Below, one piece after another: positions 49,101-57,677 of a stretch of 64,000 nt of DNA. Origin of the DNA: Sipunculus nudus (taxonomy: Eukaryota; Annelida; Sipuncula; Golfingiida; Sipunculidae); assembly GCA_026874595.1 (NCBI GenBank), contig CM049311.1, positions 5,121,676-5,185,675 on the forward strand, given 5' to 3'. Made by a program: the position numbers and the translations under genes. The notes under the pieces were generated by a model. It saw only the letters and a list, made by a program, of their open reading frames with translations. It did no database searches and was not told the DNA's origin. Within the stretch, counting starts at the first letter, position 1. Each line of letters starts with the position of its first letter.

Positions 49101-52100
49101 AGCCATCATAAGGTGAGCTTCTTAGCTCAGGCCATTCACTGCACCACTCTCAATCAGATCAGCCATAATAAGGTGAGCTTCTCAGCTCAGGCCATCCACT
49201 GCACCACTCTCAATCAGATCAGCCATCATAAGGTGAGCTTCTCAGCTCAGGCCATCCACTTCACCACTCTCAATCAGATCAGCCATCATAATGTGAGCTT
49301 CTCAGCTCAGGCCATCCACTTCACCACTCTCAATCAGATCAGCCATCATAATGTGAGCTTCTCAGCTAAGGCCATCCACTGCACCACTCTCAATCAGATC
49401 AGCCATCATAAGGTGAGCTTCTCAGCTCAGGCCATCCACTGCACCACTCTCAATCAGATCAGCCATCATAAGGTGAGCTTCTCAGCACAGGCCATCCACT
49501 TCACCACTCTCAATCAGATCGTCCATCATAAGGTGAGCTTCTCAGCACAGGCCATCCACTTCACCACTCTCAATCAGATCGTCCATCATAAGGTGAGCTT
49601 CTCAGCTCAGACCATCCACTGCACCACTCTCAATCAGATCAGCAATCATAAGGTGAGCTTCTCAGCTCAGGCCATCCACTTCACCACTCTCAATCAGATC
49701 AGCAATCATAAGGTGAGCTTCTCAGCTAAGGCCATCCACTTCACCACCCTCAATCAGATCAGCCATCATAAGGTGAGCTTCTCAGCTCAGGCCATCCGCT
49801 TCACCACTCTCAATCAGATCAGCCATCATAAGGTGAGCTTCTCAGCTCAGGCCATCCACTTCACCACTCTCAATCAGATCAGCCATCATAAGGTGAGCTT
49901 CTCAGCTCAGGCCATCCACTGCACCACTCTCAATCAGATCAGCAATCATAAGGTGAGCTTCTCAGCTAAGGCCATCCACTGCACCACTCTCAATCAGATC
50001 AGCCATCATAAGGTGAGCTTTTCAGCTTAGGCCATCCACTTCACCACTCTCAATCAGATCAGCCATCATAAGGTGAGCTTCTCAGCTCAGGCCATCCACT
50101 GCACCACTCTCAATCAGATCAGCCATCATAAGGTGAGCTTCTCAGCTCAGGCCATCCACTTCACCACTCTCAATCAGATCAGCTATCATAAGGTGAGCTT
50201 CTTAGCTCAGGCCATCCACTGCACCACTCTCAATCAGATCAGCCATCATACGGCAAGCTTCTCTCTCTGCTGTTAATGTTCCTCAGAGTATTTTATCTTT
50301 TTATAATTCTAATGGCATATAAATCTTTTTTTTTTAATTGTGCATACTGGGTTAGGGAAAGACCTCTGAGCCTCAGAGGTTTTAAGTATGGTTGCACTGT
50401 CACAAACATCCTGCACCATAACTTATTTACTAACAATAGTGATATGAATGCTGAATACCATATTTTATTGTAAAAGTTATCCTCTAGAATGTCTTAGACC
50501 ATCTGCTGGACTGGAGTATTCATCTATAGAATGTCCTAGACCATCTGCTGGACTGGAGTATTCCTCTATAGAATGTCCTAGACCATCTGCTGGACTGGAG
50601 TATTCCTCTATAGAATGTCCTAGACCATCTGCTGGACTGGATTATTCCTCTAGAATGTCCTAGACTATCTGCTGGACTAGAGTATTCCTCTATAGAATGT
50701 CCTAGACCATCTGCTTGACTGGCGTATTCCTCTATAGAATGTCCTAGACCATCTGCTGGTATTCCTCTGGAATGTCCTAGACCATCTGCTGGACTGGAGT
50801 ATTCCTCTATAGAATGTCCTAAACCATCTGCTGGACTGGAGTATTCCTCTAGAATGTCCTAGACTATCTGCTGGACTGGAGTATTCCTCTAGAATGTCCT
50901 AGACTATCTGCTGGTATTCCTCTAGAATGTCCTAGACCATCTGCTGGACTGGAGTATTCCTCTATAGAATGTCCTAGACCATCTACTGGACTGGAGAATT
51001 CCTCTAGAGTGTTCTAGACCATCTATTAGACTGAATCAATTCATCTATAATGTCCAAGACCACCCACACGACAGGAGTAATAACTCTAGAATGTCTTAGA
51101 CCACCCATAGGGATGGAGTAATCTGTCTAGAATGTCTTACACTATCAACAGAACCAGAATAAATCCTCAAGAATGTCCTAAACTATTAAGAGGATTAGAA
51201 TAATTCATCTGGAATATCACAGACCATCCAGATGAATTCTTTATTTAGAGGAAGTGAAAAATACCAATCAAATATACCAAACAGGGTAATACAAAAAGAC
51301 TGAACCCTTCTCTGACTTTGTAGGAATATGATGTTTCGCTTAGTGGTTGTGTCCAGTGTGACACTGTGTCCTGGGTTCATGTTTTATGGGCATAATATGG
51401 ACAGAATATGGTTGTATCAAACATTTGCCAATATGTGCCACATGATAGATTTCTGCTGTATGTGTGTTTGAGTCCTTGTGGGTGACTATATTCTTTTGTA
51501 TGGTGGTTTATATCTGTTATGTAACTATAGTCCAATGCATTTCTTACTCCTGGATACTTGGTGTTTCTTTTTTTAAGTTTGGTGTGTCCTGTGTGTGGTT
51601 ATGCAGTGTGCAGATGAGGCATGAATTGTAACTCAGATCAAGATAAATGCTGTAACTCACAGATTACAGAATACTACTGTCTTAGCCATACACAGAGATC
51701 ATGATAAACTCTGTAACTCACAGATTACAGAACACCACCATCCCAGCCATAGAGAGTGATCATGATAAACTCTGTAACTCACAGATTACAGAACACCACA
51801 ATCCCAGCCATAGAGAGTGATCATGATAAACTCTGTAACTCACAGATTACAGAACACTACTGTCTCAGCCATAGACAGAGATCATGATAAACTCTGTAAC
51901 TCACAGATTACAGAACACTACTGTCTCAGCCATAGACAGAGATCATGATAAACTCTGTAACTCACAGATTACAGAACACTACTGTCTCAGCCATAGACAG
52001 AGATCATGATAAACTCTGTAACTCACAGATTACAGAACACTACTGTCTCAGCCATTGACAGAGATCATGATAAACTCTGTAACTCACAGATTACAGAACA

Positions 52101-55100
52101 CCACCATCCCAGCCATAGAGAGTGATCATGATAAACTCTGTAACTCACAGATTACAGAACACCACCATCCCAGCCATAGAGAGAGTGATCATGATAAACT
52201 CTGTAACTCACAGATTACAGAACACTACTGTCTCAGCCATAGACAGAGATCATGATAAACTCTGTAACTCACAGATTACAGAACACTACTGTCTCAGCCA
52301 TAGACAGAGATCATGATAAACTCTGTAACTCACAGATTACAGAACACTACTGTCTCAGCCATAGACAGAGATCATGATAAACTCTGTAACTCACAGATTA
52401 CAGAACACTACTGTCTCAGCCATAGACAGAGATCATGATAAACTCTGTAACTCACAGATTACAGAACACTACTGTCTCAGCCATAGACAGAGATCATGAT
52501 AAACTCTGTAACTCACAGATTACAGAACACCACCATCCCAGCCATAGAGAGTGATCATGATAAACTCTGTAACTAACAGATTACAGAACACTACTGTCTC
52601 AGCCATAGACAGAGATCATGATAAACTCTGTAACTCACAGATTACAGAACACCACCATCCCAGCCATAGAGAGTGATCATGATAAACTCTGTAACTCACA
52701 GATTACAGAACACTACTGTCTCAGCCATAGACAGAGATCATGATAAACTCTGTAACTCACAGATTACAAATCACCACCATCCCAACCATAGAGAGTGATC
52801 ATGATAAACTCTGTAACTAACAGATTACAGAACACTACTGTCTCAGCCATAGACAGAGATCATGATAAACTCTGTAACTCACAGATTACAGAACACCACC
52901 ATCCCAGCCATAGAGAGTGATCATGATAAACTCTGTAACTAACAGATTACAGAACACTACTGTCTCAGCCATAGACAGAGATCATGATAAACTCTGTAAC
53001 TCACAGATTACATAACACCACCATCCCAGCCATAGAGAGTGATCATGATAAACTCTGTAACTAACAGATTACAGAACACTACTGTCTCAGACATAGACAG
53101 AGATCATGATAAACTCTGTAACTCACAGATTACATAACACCACCATCCCAGCCATAGAGAGTGATCATGATAAACTCTGTAACTCACAGATTACAGAACA
53201 CTACTGTCTCAGCCATAGACAGAGATCATGATAAACTCTGTAACTCACAGATTACATAACACCACCATCCCAGCCATAGAGAGTGATCATGATAAACTCT
53301 GTAACTAACAGATTACAGAACACCACCATCCCAGCCATAGAGAGTGATCATGATATACTCTGTTACACACAGATTACAGAACACCACCAACCCAGCCATA
53401 GAGAGTGATCATGATATACTCTGTAACTCACAGATTACAGAACACTACTGTCTCAGCCATAGAGAGAGATCATGATATACTCTGTAAATCACAGATTACA
53501 GAACACCACCATCCCAGCCATAGAGAGAGATCATGATATACTCTGTAAATCACAGATTACAGAAAACCACCATCCCAGCCATAGAGAGTACTCTGCACAA
53601 TTCACCATAACTAGCTGTACAATACATGTACAATAAATAACAATGCATGTACAATAAATAAAGTTTAAACTTGCCATACTCTCGTGTGTGTGTGCTGTGT
53701 CAAGTGTTTGGTCATGCAAACATTTTGTTTGCTCTGTGTTTTGGTTAAGCTGGTGTGTCAAGAGTCTTGTGGCCCCAAGAGTGGTTATAGTAAATATATC
53801 AAATATTTGGTTGTTATATCCTTATTTGTGTGTATATATGAGTGAAGAAGAAGACTTATGGAAATGCCCTACAAAAACAGTGAATACTGGATATCTGATT
53901 TCCCTAGCAAAATAGATACTCATTTTCATCCTGAAATTCTAAACTTTATCTTGATACCTAATATGCAAATTATTTTTTAAATGTATTTGCAAAATAGGGC
54001 TTTATAATCCATTTTCACTGGACTGCATAGGAAAGAAACATAAATAACAAGGATTTTATCCTTTAAATTCTTCTCTTTCTACAAAAACAATGGAACTTGC
54101 TAATGATATCAAGCAAGATTTGTGTAAGAAAGCCCATGTGTGTCCACATAAAGGCAATTATAAATTTGTGTTCACTTGATTGGCATTCAAACCCTCTTTC
54201 AAAAGTAAATGGCATGAACATCATCTGGATGTTGAAAGTTGCTTTAGACAAAGACTCAATGTCAGCAACTCAGTATCAGAATTATTATTCATGTCATGAT
54301 TGAAATATTTCAAGATTGAAGAAAATGTATATATTTTAAAAAGTCAGATAAAGTTTGAAAAAAAAATTGCTTTTCAGCATTGACAATATTCCAGAGTAAG
54401 TCCTACAACTGAGCTAAAGTACCAACATTCCATAGCACAGGCATTTTTCATAAGCTTTGAAACAGCAAGTGTAGGTGCATGGCACTGTCTGTTGAATGAG
54501 GATGAAAATAAAACTGATGATAAATGGGGAGTTTGTCACCTTTTGATTCCAGATTCCTGTGCATAATGAAGGGAAATCTAAATGTTCTGGAAGCATTTAG
54601 GCAAATAAGAGAAGCTAAAATAAATATTCAAAAGAGATTGTTAAATTCCTTTTAGAATTGAAGTCCGGTAACAATGTCACTTGTGATTATATTATTCCAC
54701 TACTGCAGCATTAATACTATACATGTGTACTACACTCAATATCCCCTCCCAGATTGTGTAAATGTTGCATCACAATATCAATAGTACTATCAGGTGTCCC
54801 AGTATCAGCACAATGACAATCCGTCATCACCAATACTAAAGTGATGTACAACCTCTTGATATAGCCTCTCATCTCCATATAATATAGGTACATAGAGTAA
54901 AAGTAGCCACACTGGTTCAAATTAAAATGCTTAGTAGCCTTTCCTACTACTGAGTTTAAATACTAAGCCAAGTGATCCTGGCTGATCAATGGAGTATTGC
55001 AACACAAATACAATAATGATGTAAAATCTGTCCATTAACCCAAACTGTATTTCTAGTATACTAATCTATACAAATGCAGCAACCTGGAAACCAACACAAA

Positions 55101-57677
55101 CCTAGGACTCACTGTAGAATGTACTATCCAAGCAAAACCATAATGATCTATTTTGCACCAAAAAAAAACAAATAATGATACTACATAAATGTAACAATCG
55201 CATGCAGCAAGACGTGCTGAAACAGAGTAAAACAGTCGAGACTAAAGCAAACGGACTCAAAAGCAATGAATAAAGTAGTACTGCAGATAGTTATATTTAT
55301 TTATCACAATAAAAAAAGCATTCTCAGGTCCAACAATCTGTAGCTGTCTATATATTCAGTATAATATCTGTTATATGTACTGTATAAAACCGGTGTCAGT
55401 CCTGTATACAGTATGACACATCAAATGTTTTTGTAGTATTGACTGACATGTTTTTTAGTTCATGCAACCCTCAGCTTTCCAAGGTAGATAATTTTCACAG
55501 AACAATTTAATTAAGAAATACTTTTTATACCTTTATATGGATTTATTATAATTTTGTGTTTTTTACATGCTGGTGGTATTTTTTTAAGATACCTGGTTTG
55601 TCCACAAAGCTGGTGCAAGTCAGAAGGTTATGGGGTTTGCAATTTTAAAAGATAATTTTAATACAACTTAAATCTTATATTTTATATGAATTATGAAGGC
55701 TACCTGAACGTGTTTTCTTTGGTAAATGATATAGGTAATCATAAATTATCAGGAATGATAAATAAAAAGCACATCAGAATGTCCTATACTATGATTACTA
55801 TACATTTATCTGGCTGATATGTTATTTAATAGTAATAATACACTTGTAAATTTATATTATATAATGACATAGTAGTGTACCTCATAGCATTATTTTCTAA
55901 TATTGTGCCTCATCCTACATCAATCTTTCTCATTTATTGGACAATAAAATACTGAGGTTCTGAGCACTGAGAACTTGTTAAGCTGAAATTGTCAAAATAA
56001 TGCTGAAAATCTAAAATTAATGTAATCTGATTGAGAAGAACAAACCATAATATTAGGATATACACTCCTGACCAAGACATAGGCAAAAAAGTTGCTGCAG
56101 GTTTAAATGACCAGTGTTGTACAAGCGAGATGACAATTAATCCAACTATAATTTGAGGGATCAGGGCATGGTCCAAAAAAGCGTTATTCTACTCTTAACT
56201 TTTCAAATAGATGTCCCCTTAGCACAACACTCTCCCCACAGATATATTCTCAGGTCCTGTGAGTACTTTCTTGTGGTATCCCCAAGGCCTTTTCAAACCC
56301 TGACAGGTTAACTTCTCCCAGTTTCTTGAAACTGCTCATGAGAGATGCATTTTTATGTACACACTGAAATCCAGGTGTCACTGATCATGTACCTAAATAA
56401 TGGGTACACCAAAAGTCTTAATTAAATAAATAATAATTATTATTAATGAGCTAATGGCAGTTCTTTATTACAGTTTAGTCCATGCTCATTGGTTTTTTAT
56501 CTGTGCCCTTTGACAATTCATTGTGACAATCAATTTCGCTTTACAAGGTTAATGATACTGATGCCATGGTTTTCTACATAATGATATTTCTGAATTTTTA
56601 TTTATCTAAACAGAAATCTTTCAGATAAAAGGTACTGTAAGTCTGTTTGTCTCTTTCAGGATTAAGCGTCCTGATATAGCACTCTGATGTGTGTCATGAG
56701 GTACAATGTATTTTAGAAAAAAATACTTAAGCACTGCTGATGCTTTAAACCAAGGAAAGTAGAAAACAGTGACATAATTCAAGAATAAACAAACACTATT
56801 ACAGTTTTATACCAAAAAAAAAAACTTTAAAATTATTTTAGACTGTTTATGCATAATTAATGCTTTACGCACAGATATTAATCTTTGTATGAACTAACAG
56901 ATCTGCAGAAAGCTTTTCACCTGAGAACTGTTTGACTTCAGACACCTTACAATATTACAAATTTTATTTGCAGACAACCCATCGGTTGGTTACCACCTGC
57001 TTTTGGTAATATTTTAGAAAGGTTTCATTTAAGAACATTCTATGTTCTACACCATCAGGAAAAATGTTATAGTGGGAGGAACACTTTAATTTATATGTTT
57101 GTACATGCTACACCCTCATGGATTATCATACATCATAATGCAAACAATTGTTAACCTTTGTTTCTTTTAAGTTTCACCTACAATTTTTTAGAGGGAGAGG
57201 CAGGACTCTTTATGTTTAATGCTTGAAAAAAAAAAAAGTTAAGCTGCATAAATAATGACGTTTCTTGATACAACATTGATACAAATAATACTTAACTCCA
57301 CAAAATATGTCTGGATGAAAGTTTTCTGTATGGGTATACAGTCCATGTTAATATTCTATTTGAAACAAATGAGATTATATCCTTCAATTCAATTTAATAA
57401 TCAATTATTTAATTAAGTCCTATATATTTATGCTGTAATTAATTTATTTATTATCACCAAATACAAGGGGTACCACATGCCAGAAATGACACACAAGGGC
57501 ACCTGGACAACAGATGTATCCATTAAAGGTGTCTCTTCAAACAACTCATCACTGAGCTCGTCAAACGTCAACTGTTCACTAGTCCTTTCAAGCATCATGG
57601 CACGCTTGTTTGGAGTCATGGTTAGCGCTCTCAGACTGCCAGAGCGCCGATCTTTGCGTTCCCTCCCATTGAACTGC
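33981..57677 (-). CDS. DUF4139-family (F37C4.5-like) protein gene, 3' part; exons A/B, then three constitutive exons
   Basis: Proposed minus-strand exons in transcription order are: alternative exon A (57677-57503) or B (44032-43864), then 36341-36102, 35695-35462 and 34166-33981 (stop TAG at 33983-33981). The joined C-terminal region is about 275-280 residues and matches the DUF4139 domain of animal ‘F37C4.5-like’ proteins, whose bacterial relatives are called mucoidy inhibitor A. Diagnostic stretches are EIVRRSTIPSDNAGHKVSVA, LLAGPTNVFLDNNFISK, EEFTCSLGVDPSIRIDY, VIQVKNTR and ELVLRYSVEHP. The molecular function of the family is not established. The N-terminal half (a conserved domain and coiled coil in relatives) was not found and may lie beyond 64000. 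Introns hold transposable elements, exon relics and satellites. Splice joins are inferred from homology, phase and GT/AG signals. Confidence 0.8.
34167..35461 (-). other. Intron of the DUF4139 gene
   Basis: Bounded by donor GTCAGT (35461-35456, minus) and acceptor CTCTCAG before 34166. No exon or repeat of note is visible inside. Confidence 0.75.
35462..35695 (-). CDS. DUF4139 gene, penultimate exon
   Basis: Acceptor CCCACAG before 35695; 78 codons, phase 0 at both ends; donor AAG followed by GTCAGT. It reads SSLSAVSPQEEFTCSLGVDP, then SIRIDYRPVHKYREQSGLIS and KTTSTTYKQVIQVKNTR, ending QISDQLPKTTEEKLK. The ‘SPQEEF-CSLGVDPSI–Y’ and ‘YKQ–VKNT’ patterns are hallmarks of the animal DUF4139 proteins. 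Confidence 0.9.
35696..36101 (-). other. Intron of the DUF4139 gene with a (TA)n tract
   Basis: Donor AAAG followed by GTATTT (minus, at 36101). Contains about 13 TA dinucleotides at 35812-35837. No exon is visible. Confidence 0.75.
36102..36341 (-). CDS. DUF4139 gene, exon following the alternative exon pair
   Basis: Acceptor TTTCAG before 36341; 80 codons, phase 0 both ends. It starts VREGVTSTMYEIVRRSTIPS, continues DNAGHKVSVAIMDLKPEFEY, and ends LLAGPTNVFLDNNFISK. This is the most conserved part of the DUF4139 domain (STIPSDN–HKV–VA and GP–VFLDN–F). Its phase-0 start accepts either exon A (ending SVVQ) or exon B (ending PVAE). Confidence 0.92.
36342..36834 (-). other. Start of the ~7.5-kb intron between exon B and the 36.3-kb exon
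   Basis: AT-rich, no exon visible. Open frames are short and have no splice support. Confidence 0.6.
36835..40857 (+). mobile_element. Family-2 element, long composite copy (~4 kb) with nested family-3 insertion
   Basis: It starts at about 36835 with CAAGGGACCCATGGGTCACA then GCACTCAGCT, and ends near 40857 with GACAGACAGACAGCCGACGG, a short tail and GTCAGCTGAGCTAAAAATTA. Two stretches flanking the nested insert (38132-38364 and 40262-40495, both ending ‘GCATTATGTTTGGGCCCAT’) are direct copies, and 39866-40020 resembles 40540-40700. The element was therefore internally duplicated as well as invaded. It sits in the DUF4139 intron. No protein is encoded. Confidence 0.5.
38365..39835 (+). mobile_element. 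Family-3 element: GGTGGCGCCACC array with GTATCCGC/GCGGATAC ends
   Basis: It begins CTAGAATACGGGTAGTCGAC and GTGTATCCGCC, and ends near GGCGGATACAATTACGC, so the inner ends are inverted copies. Between them about four ~280-bp units occur (marker GGATGTCTGC at 38486, 38765, 39044 and 39324), each with AGGTGGCGCCACC-type palindromes. The right end carries a (GGC)n run at about 39760. It is related to the array at 22311-23660. Small open frames inside are repeat artefacts. Confidence 0.6.
40858..43863 (-). other. Intron of the DUF4139 gene, no exon seen
   Basis: Mostly unique AT-rich sequence. A C14 run lies at about 42987-43000. Four short near-repeats of ‘ACTGGTATTGTTAAGAC’ occur at 43190-43280. 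No splice-supported open frame was found. Confidence 0.5.
43864..44032 (-). CDS. DUF4139 gene, alternative exon B (169 bp)
   Basis: Acceptor TGTTTTTCCTAG before 44032; donor GCAGAG followed by GTGTGT. It is 169 bases long: one leftover base, then 56 codons. It reads YPSCGAYALKRSRGSFRRKL, TAEKEVYMMASAGIDNLEED and SESYSQATLMEIPVAE. It joins in phase to VREGVTSTMYE, as relatives do (‘–VAEV–EGATST–’). It is homologous to exon A: RRSGSLRALTM...KRAMM versus KRSRGSFRRKLTAEKEVYMM, and PLMDTSVVQ versus TLMEIPVAE. It encodes the variable, Met-rich linker before the conserved domain. Confidence 0.75.
44033..44483 (-). other. Intronic sequence upstream of exon B
   Basis: AT-rich; no exon or repeat recognised. 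Confidence 0.5.
44484..45300 (+). mobile_element. Family-1 element, 5'-truncated copy (~0.8 kb)
   Basis: It matches the right third of family-1 copy 1 (23780-24618) from ‘GTCTAGACACC’ and ‘AGCCAGGTCAGTTGCCATAG’ through GGCGGCGCCACC to GCTCACAGGTTCACTAAAAA. The left ~1.6 kb, including the GCGAACCTGT end, is missing. Confidence 0.7.
45362..45391 (+). CDS. Candidate 30-bp micro-exon (plus strand)
   Basis: A very good acceptor (T-rich tract then ACAG at 45358-45361), ten codons (PDENHSPVVQ) and a donor CAG followed by GTAAAG. It is phase 0 at both ends, like the candidate exon at 45888. It lies on the strand opposite to the DUF4139 gene, inside its intron. No family is recognised, and it could be a chance arrangement. 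Confidence 0.25.
45888..45995 (+). CDS. Candidate 36-codon exon (plus strand)
   Basis: Acceptor GGTGTTTTCAG (ending 45887), 108 bases without a stop, donor AAA followed by GTGGGT. It reads CKVLYFEDLNETFTDRTRQM then ILDEDYNLVQEEEKLK, a charged, protein-like composition unusual for the AT-rich intron around it. The frame stops soon after the donor. It would join the micro-exon at 45362 in phase. The parent gene is unknown, and it is nested antisense to the DUF4139 gene. Confidence 0.35.
45996..46648. other. Intronic sequence, no feature
   Basis: AT-rich with no splice-supported frame; nothing else is recognised. Confidence 0.45.
46649..46815 (-). pseudogene. Decayed duplicate of the alternative exon (relic C)
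   Basis: The minus strand shows a degenerate copy of exon A/B. The 3' end reads GTCATGGCAGTTCCTGTTGT then GGAG (MAVPVVE), parallel to exon B's LMEIPVAE. The middle has AGAGAAGGGAATACATGATA, parallel to exon B's GCAGAGAAGGAGGTTTATAT. The flank downstream (GAAGACCATCATTA...ACACGCC on the plus strand) also matches exon B's flank. In-frame stops (TAG twice, before MAVPVVE) and a donor changed from GT to GC (46648-46647) make it non-functional as an exon. Confidence 0.65.
46816..47049. other. Intronic flank of relic C
   Basis: The stretch around 46855-46880 (‘GTGTGTACTGGATTAG’) resembles 50337-50355 (‘GTGCATACTGGGTTAG’). Relics C and D therefore appear to share intron flank as well as exon sequence. 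No other feature. Confidence 0.4.
47050..47318. repeat. Degenerate copies of the ~42-bp repeat
   Basis: Phrases such as CCAGAATGTCCTGGACAA, ATGTCCCAGACCAATCACAA and CCAGAATGTGTAAGACC are diverged forms of the 42-bp unit that is well preserved at 50478-51010. They abut the first unit of the 60-bp satellite, which itself begins with the related CCTCCAGAATGGCTCAGGCC. Confidence 0.5.
47319..50255. repeat. 60-bp satellite array, ~49 copies
   Basis: The monomer has a constant length of 60 bases and few substitutions. Key phrases are CAATCAGATCAGCCATCATA, AGGTGAGCTTCTCAGCTCAG and GCCATCCACT(T/G)CACCACTCT. The first ~14 units alternate T/G at the CACT(T/G)CACC position and carry an AATTTGAGC variant at 47341, 47581 and 47941, forming 120- and 240-bp higher-order blocks. 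Later units are more homogeneous. On the plus strand one frame is open in nearly every unit (20-residue period, AQAIHFTTLNQISHHKVSFS), broken by single-base stops at 48150-48152 and 50028-50030. The monomer matches part of the duplicated DUF4139 exon in antisense. Confidence 0.97.
50221..50300 (-). pseudogene. Decayed duplicate of the alternative exon (relic D), source of the 60-bp satellite
   Basis: Reading the minus strand across the right edge of the satellite gives LTAEREACRMMADLIESGAV followed by DGLS and a stop. Exon B reads LTAEKEVYMMASAGIDNLEE at the same place. The conserved core at DNA level is TTAACAGCAGAGAGAGAAGC against TTAACGGCAGAGAAGGAGGT, then ATGATGGC. The next satellite units repeat EAHLMMADLIESGEVDGLS with a TGA each time. 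The copy is therefore an exon duplicate whose centre was amplified. The 3' half of the exon is not recognisable. Confidence 0.6.
50256..50477. other. Spacer between satellite arrays
   Basis: Contains the 5' part of relic D and its presumed intron flank. No gene. An open frame at 50276-50473 is not supported. Confidence 0.4.
50478..51240. repeat. ~42-bp minisatellite, decaying to the right
   Basis: About 12-13 clear units (TAGAATGTCCTAGACCATCT then GCTGGACTGGAGTATTCCTC), with length variants lacking the GACTGGA part or the TATA step. After about 51010 the units become strongly diverged (AATGTCCAAGACCACCCACA, AATGTCTTAGACCACCCATA) and fade by 51240. Degenerate copies also lie left of the 60-bp array. 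Confidence 0.9.
51241..51629. other. Spacer, no gene seen
   Basis: TG-rich sequence with no splice-supported reading frame. Confidence 0.4.
51630..53590. repeat. 61-bp satellite array, ~32 copies, two alternating variants
   Basis: The monomer contains GATCATGATAAACTCTGTAA, CTCACAGATTACAGAACA and GCCATAGA. Two variants differ in the middle: type 1 has CTACTGTCTCAGCCATAGAC and type 2 has CCACCATCCCAGCCATAGAG. Early units come in runs of one type. From about 52520 to 53260 they alternate strictly as a 122-bp dimer, and units after a type 2 unit often have TAACTAACAG instead of TAACTCACAG. The right-hand units are more diverged. No coding content. Confidence 0.95.
53591..56249. other. Intronic/intergenic sequence, no gene seen
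   Basis: AT-rich sequence with no splice-supported exon on either strand. A polymorphic-looking A-run occurs near 55160. Open frames up to 76 codons are unsupported. Confidence 0.45.
56250..56363 (-). CDS. Candidate terminal exon, 37 codons plus stop
   Basis: Minus strand: acceptor ACCTGGATTTCAG before 56363, then 37 codons and TGA (56252-56250). It reads CVHKNASLMSSFKKLGEVNL then SGFEKALGIPQESTHRT. The phase-0 start would accept exon A, so it could be an alternative last exon giving a short DUF4139-less product, or belong to another gene. The composition is protein-like, but I recognise no family. Confidence 0.22.
   Translation of the reverse strand, partial: CVHKNASLMSSFKKLGEVNLSGFEKALGIPQESTHRT
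56364..57502 (-). other. Intronic sequence downstream of exon A
   Basis: AT-rich with homopolymer runs; no exon recognised. Confidence 0.45.
57503..57677 (-). CDS. DUF4139 gene, alternative exon A (175 bp)
   Basis: Acceptor CAATTACAG before 57677; donor GTCCAG followed by GTGCCC (weak). It is 175 bases long: one leftover base, then 58 codons. It reads QFNGRERKDRRSGSLRALTM, TPNKRAMMLERTSEQLTFDE and LSDELFEETPLMDTSVVQ. It is homologous to exon B in layout: a basic start, a central Met-Met, an acidic stretch and a final ‘LM–V(V/A)(Q/E)’. It ends in phase 0 for the 36.3-kb exon. A tandem acceptor four bases downstream (GCAG) would give phase 0 instead. A plus-strand open frame here is a shadow. 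Confidence 0.65.

Noticed and set aside
47304-50276. Long plus-strand frames (282 and 625 codons) as a repetitive secreted or structural protein
   Set aside because: They lie wholly inside the 60-bp satellite, have no promoter or splice context, and the frame is open only because the period is a multiple of three.
47319-53590. CRISPR array
   Set aside because: Repeats are direct and contiguous with no unique spacers, no cas genes are present and the context is a eukaryotic nuclear genome.
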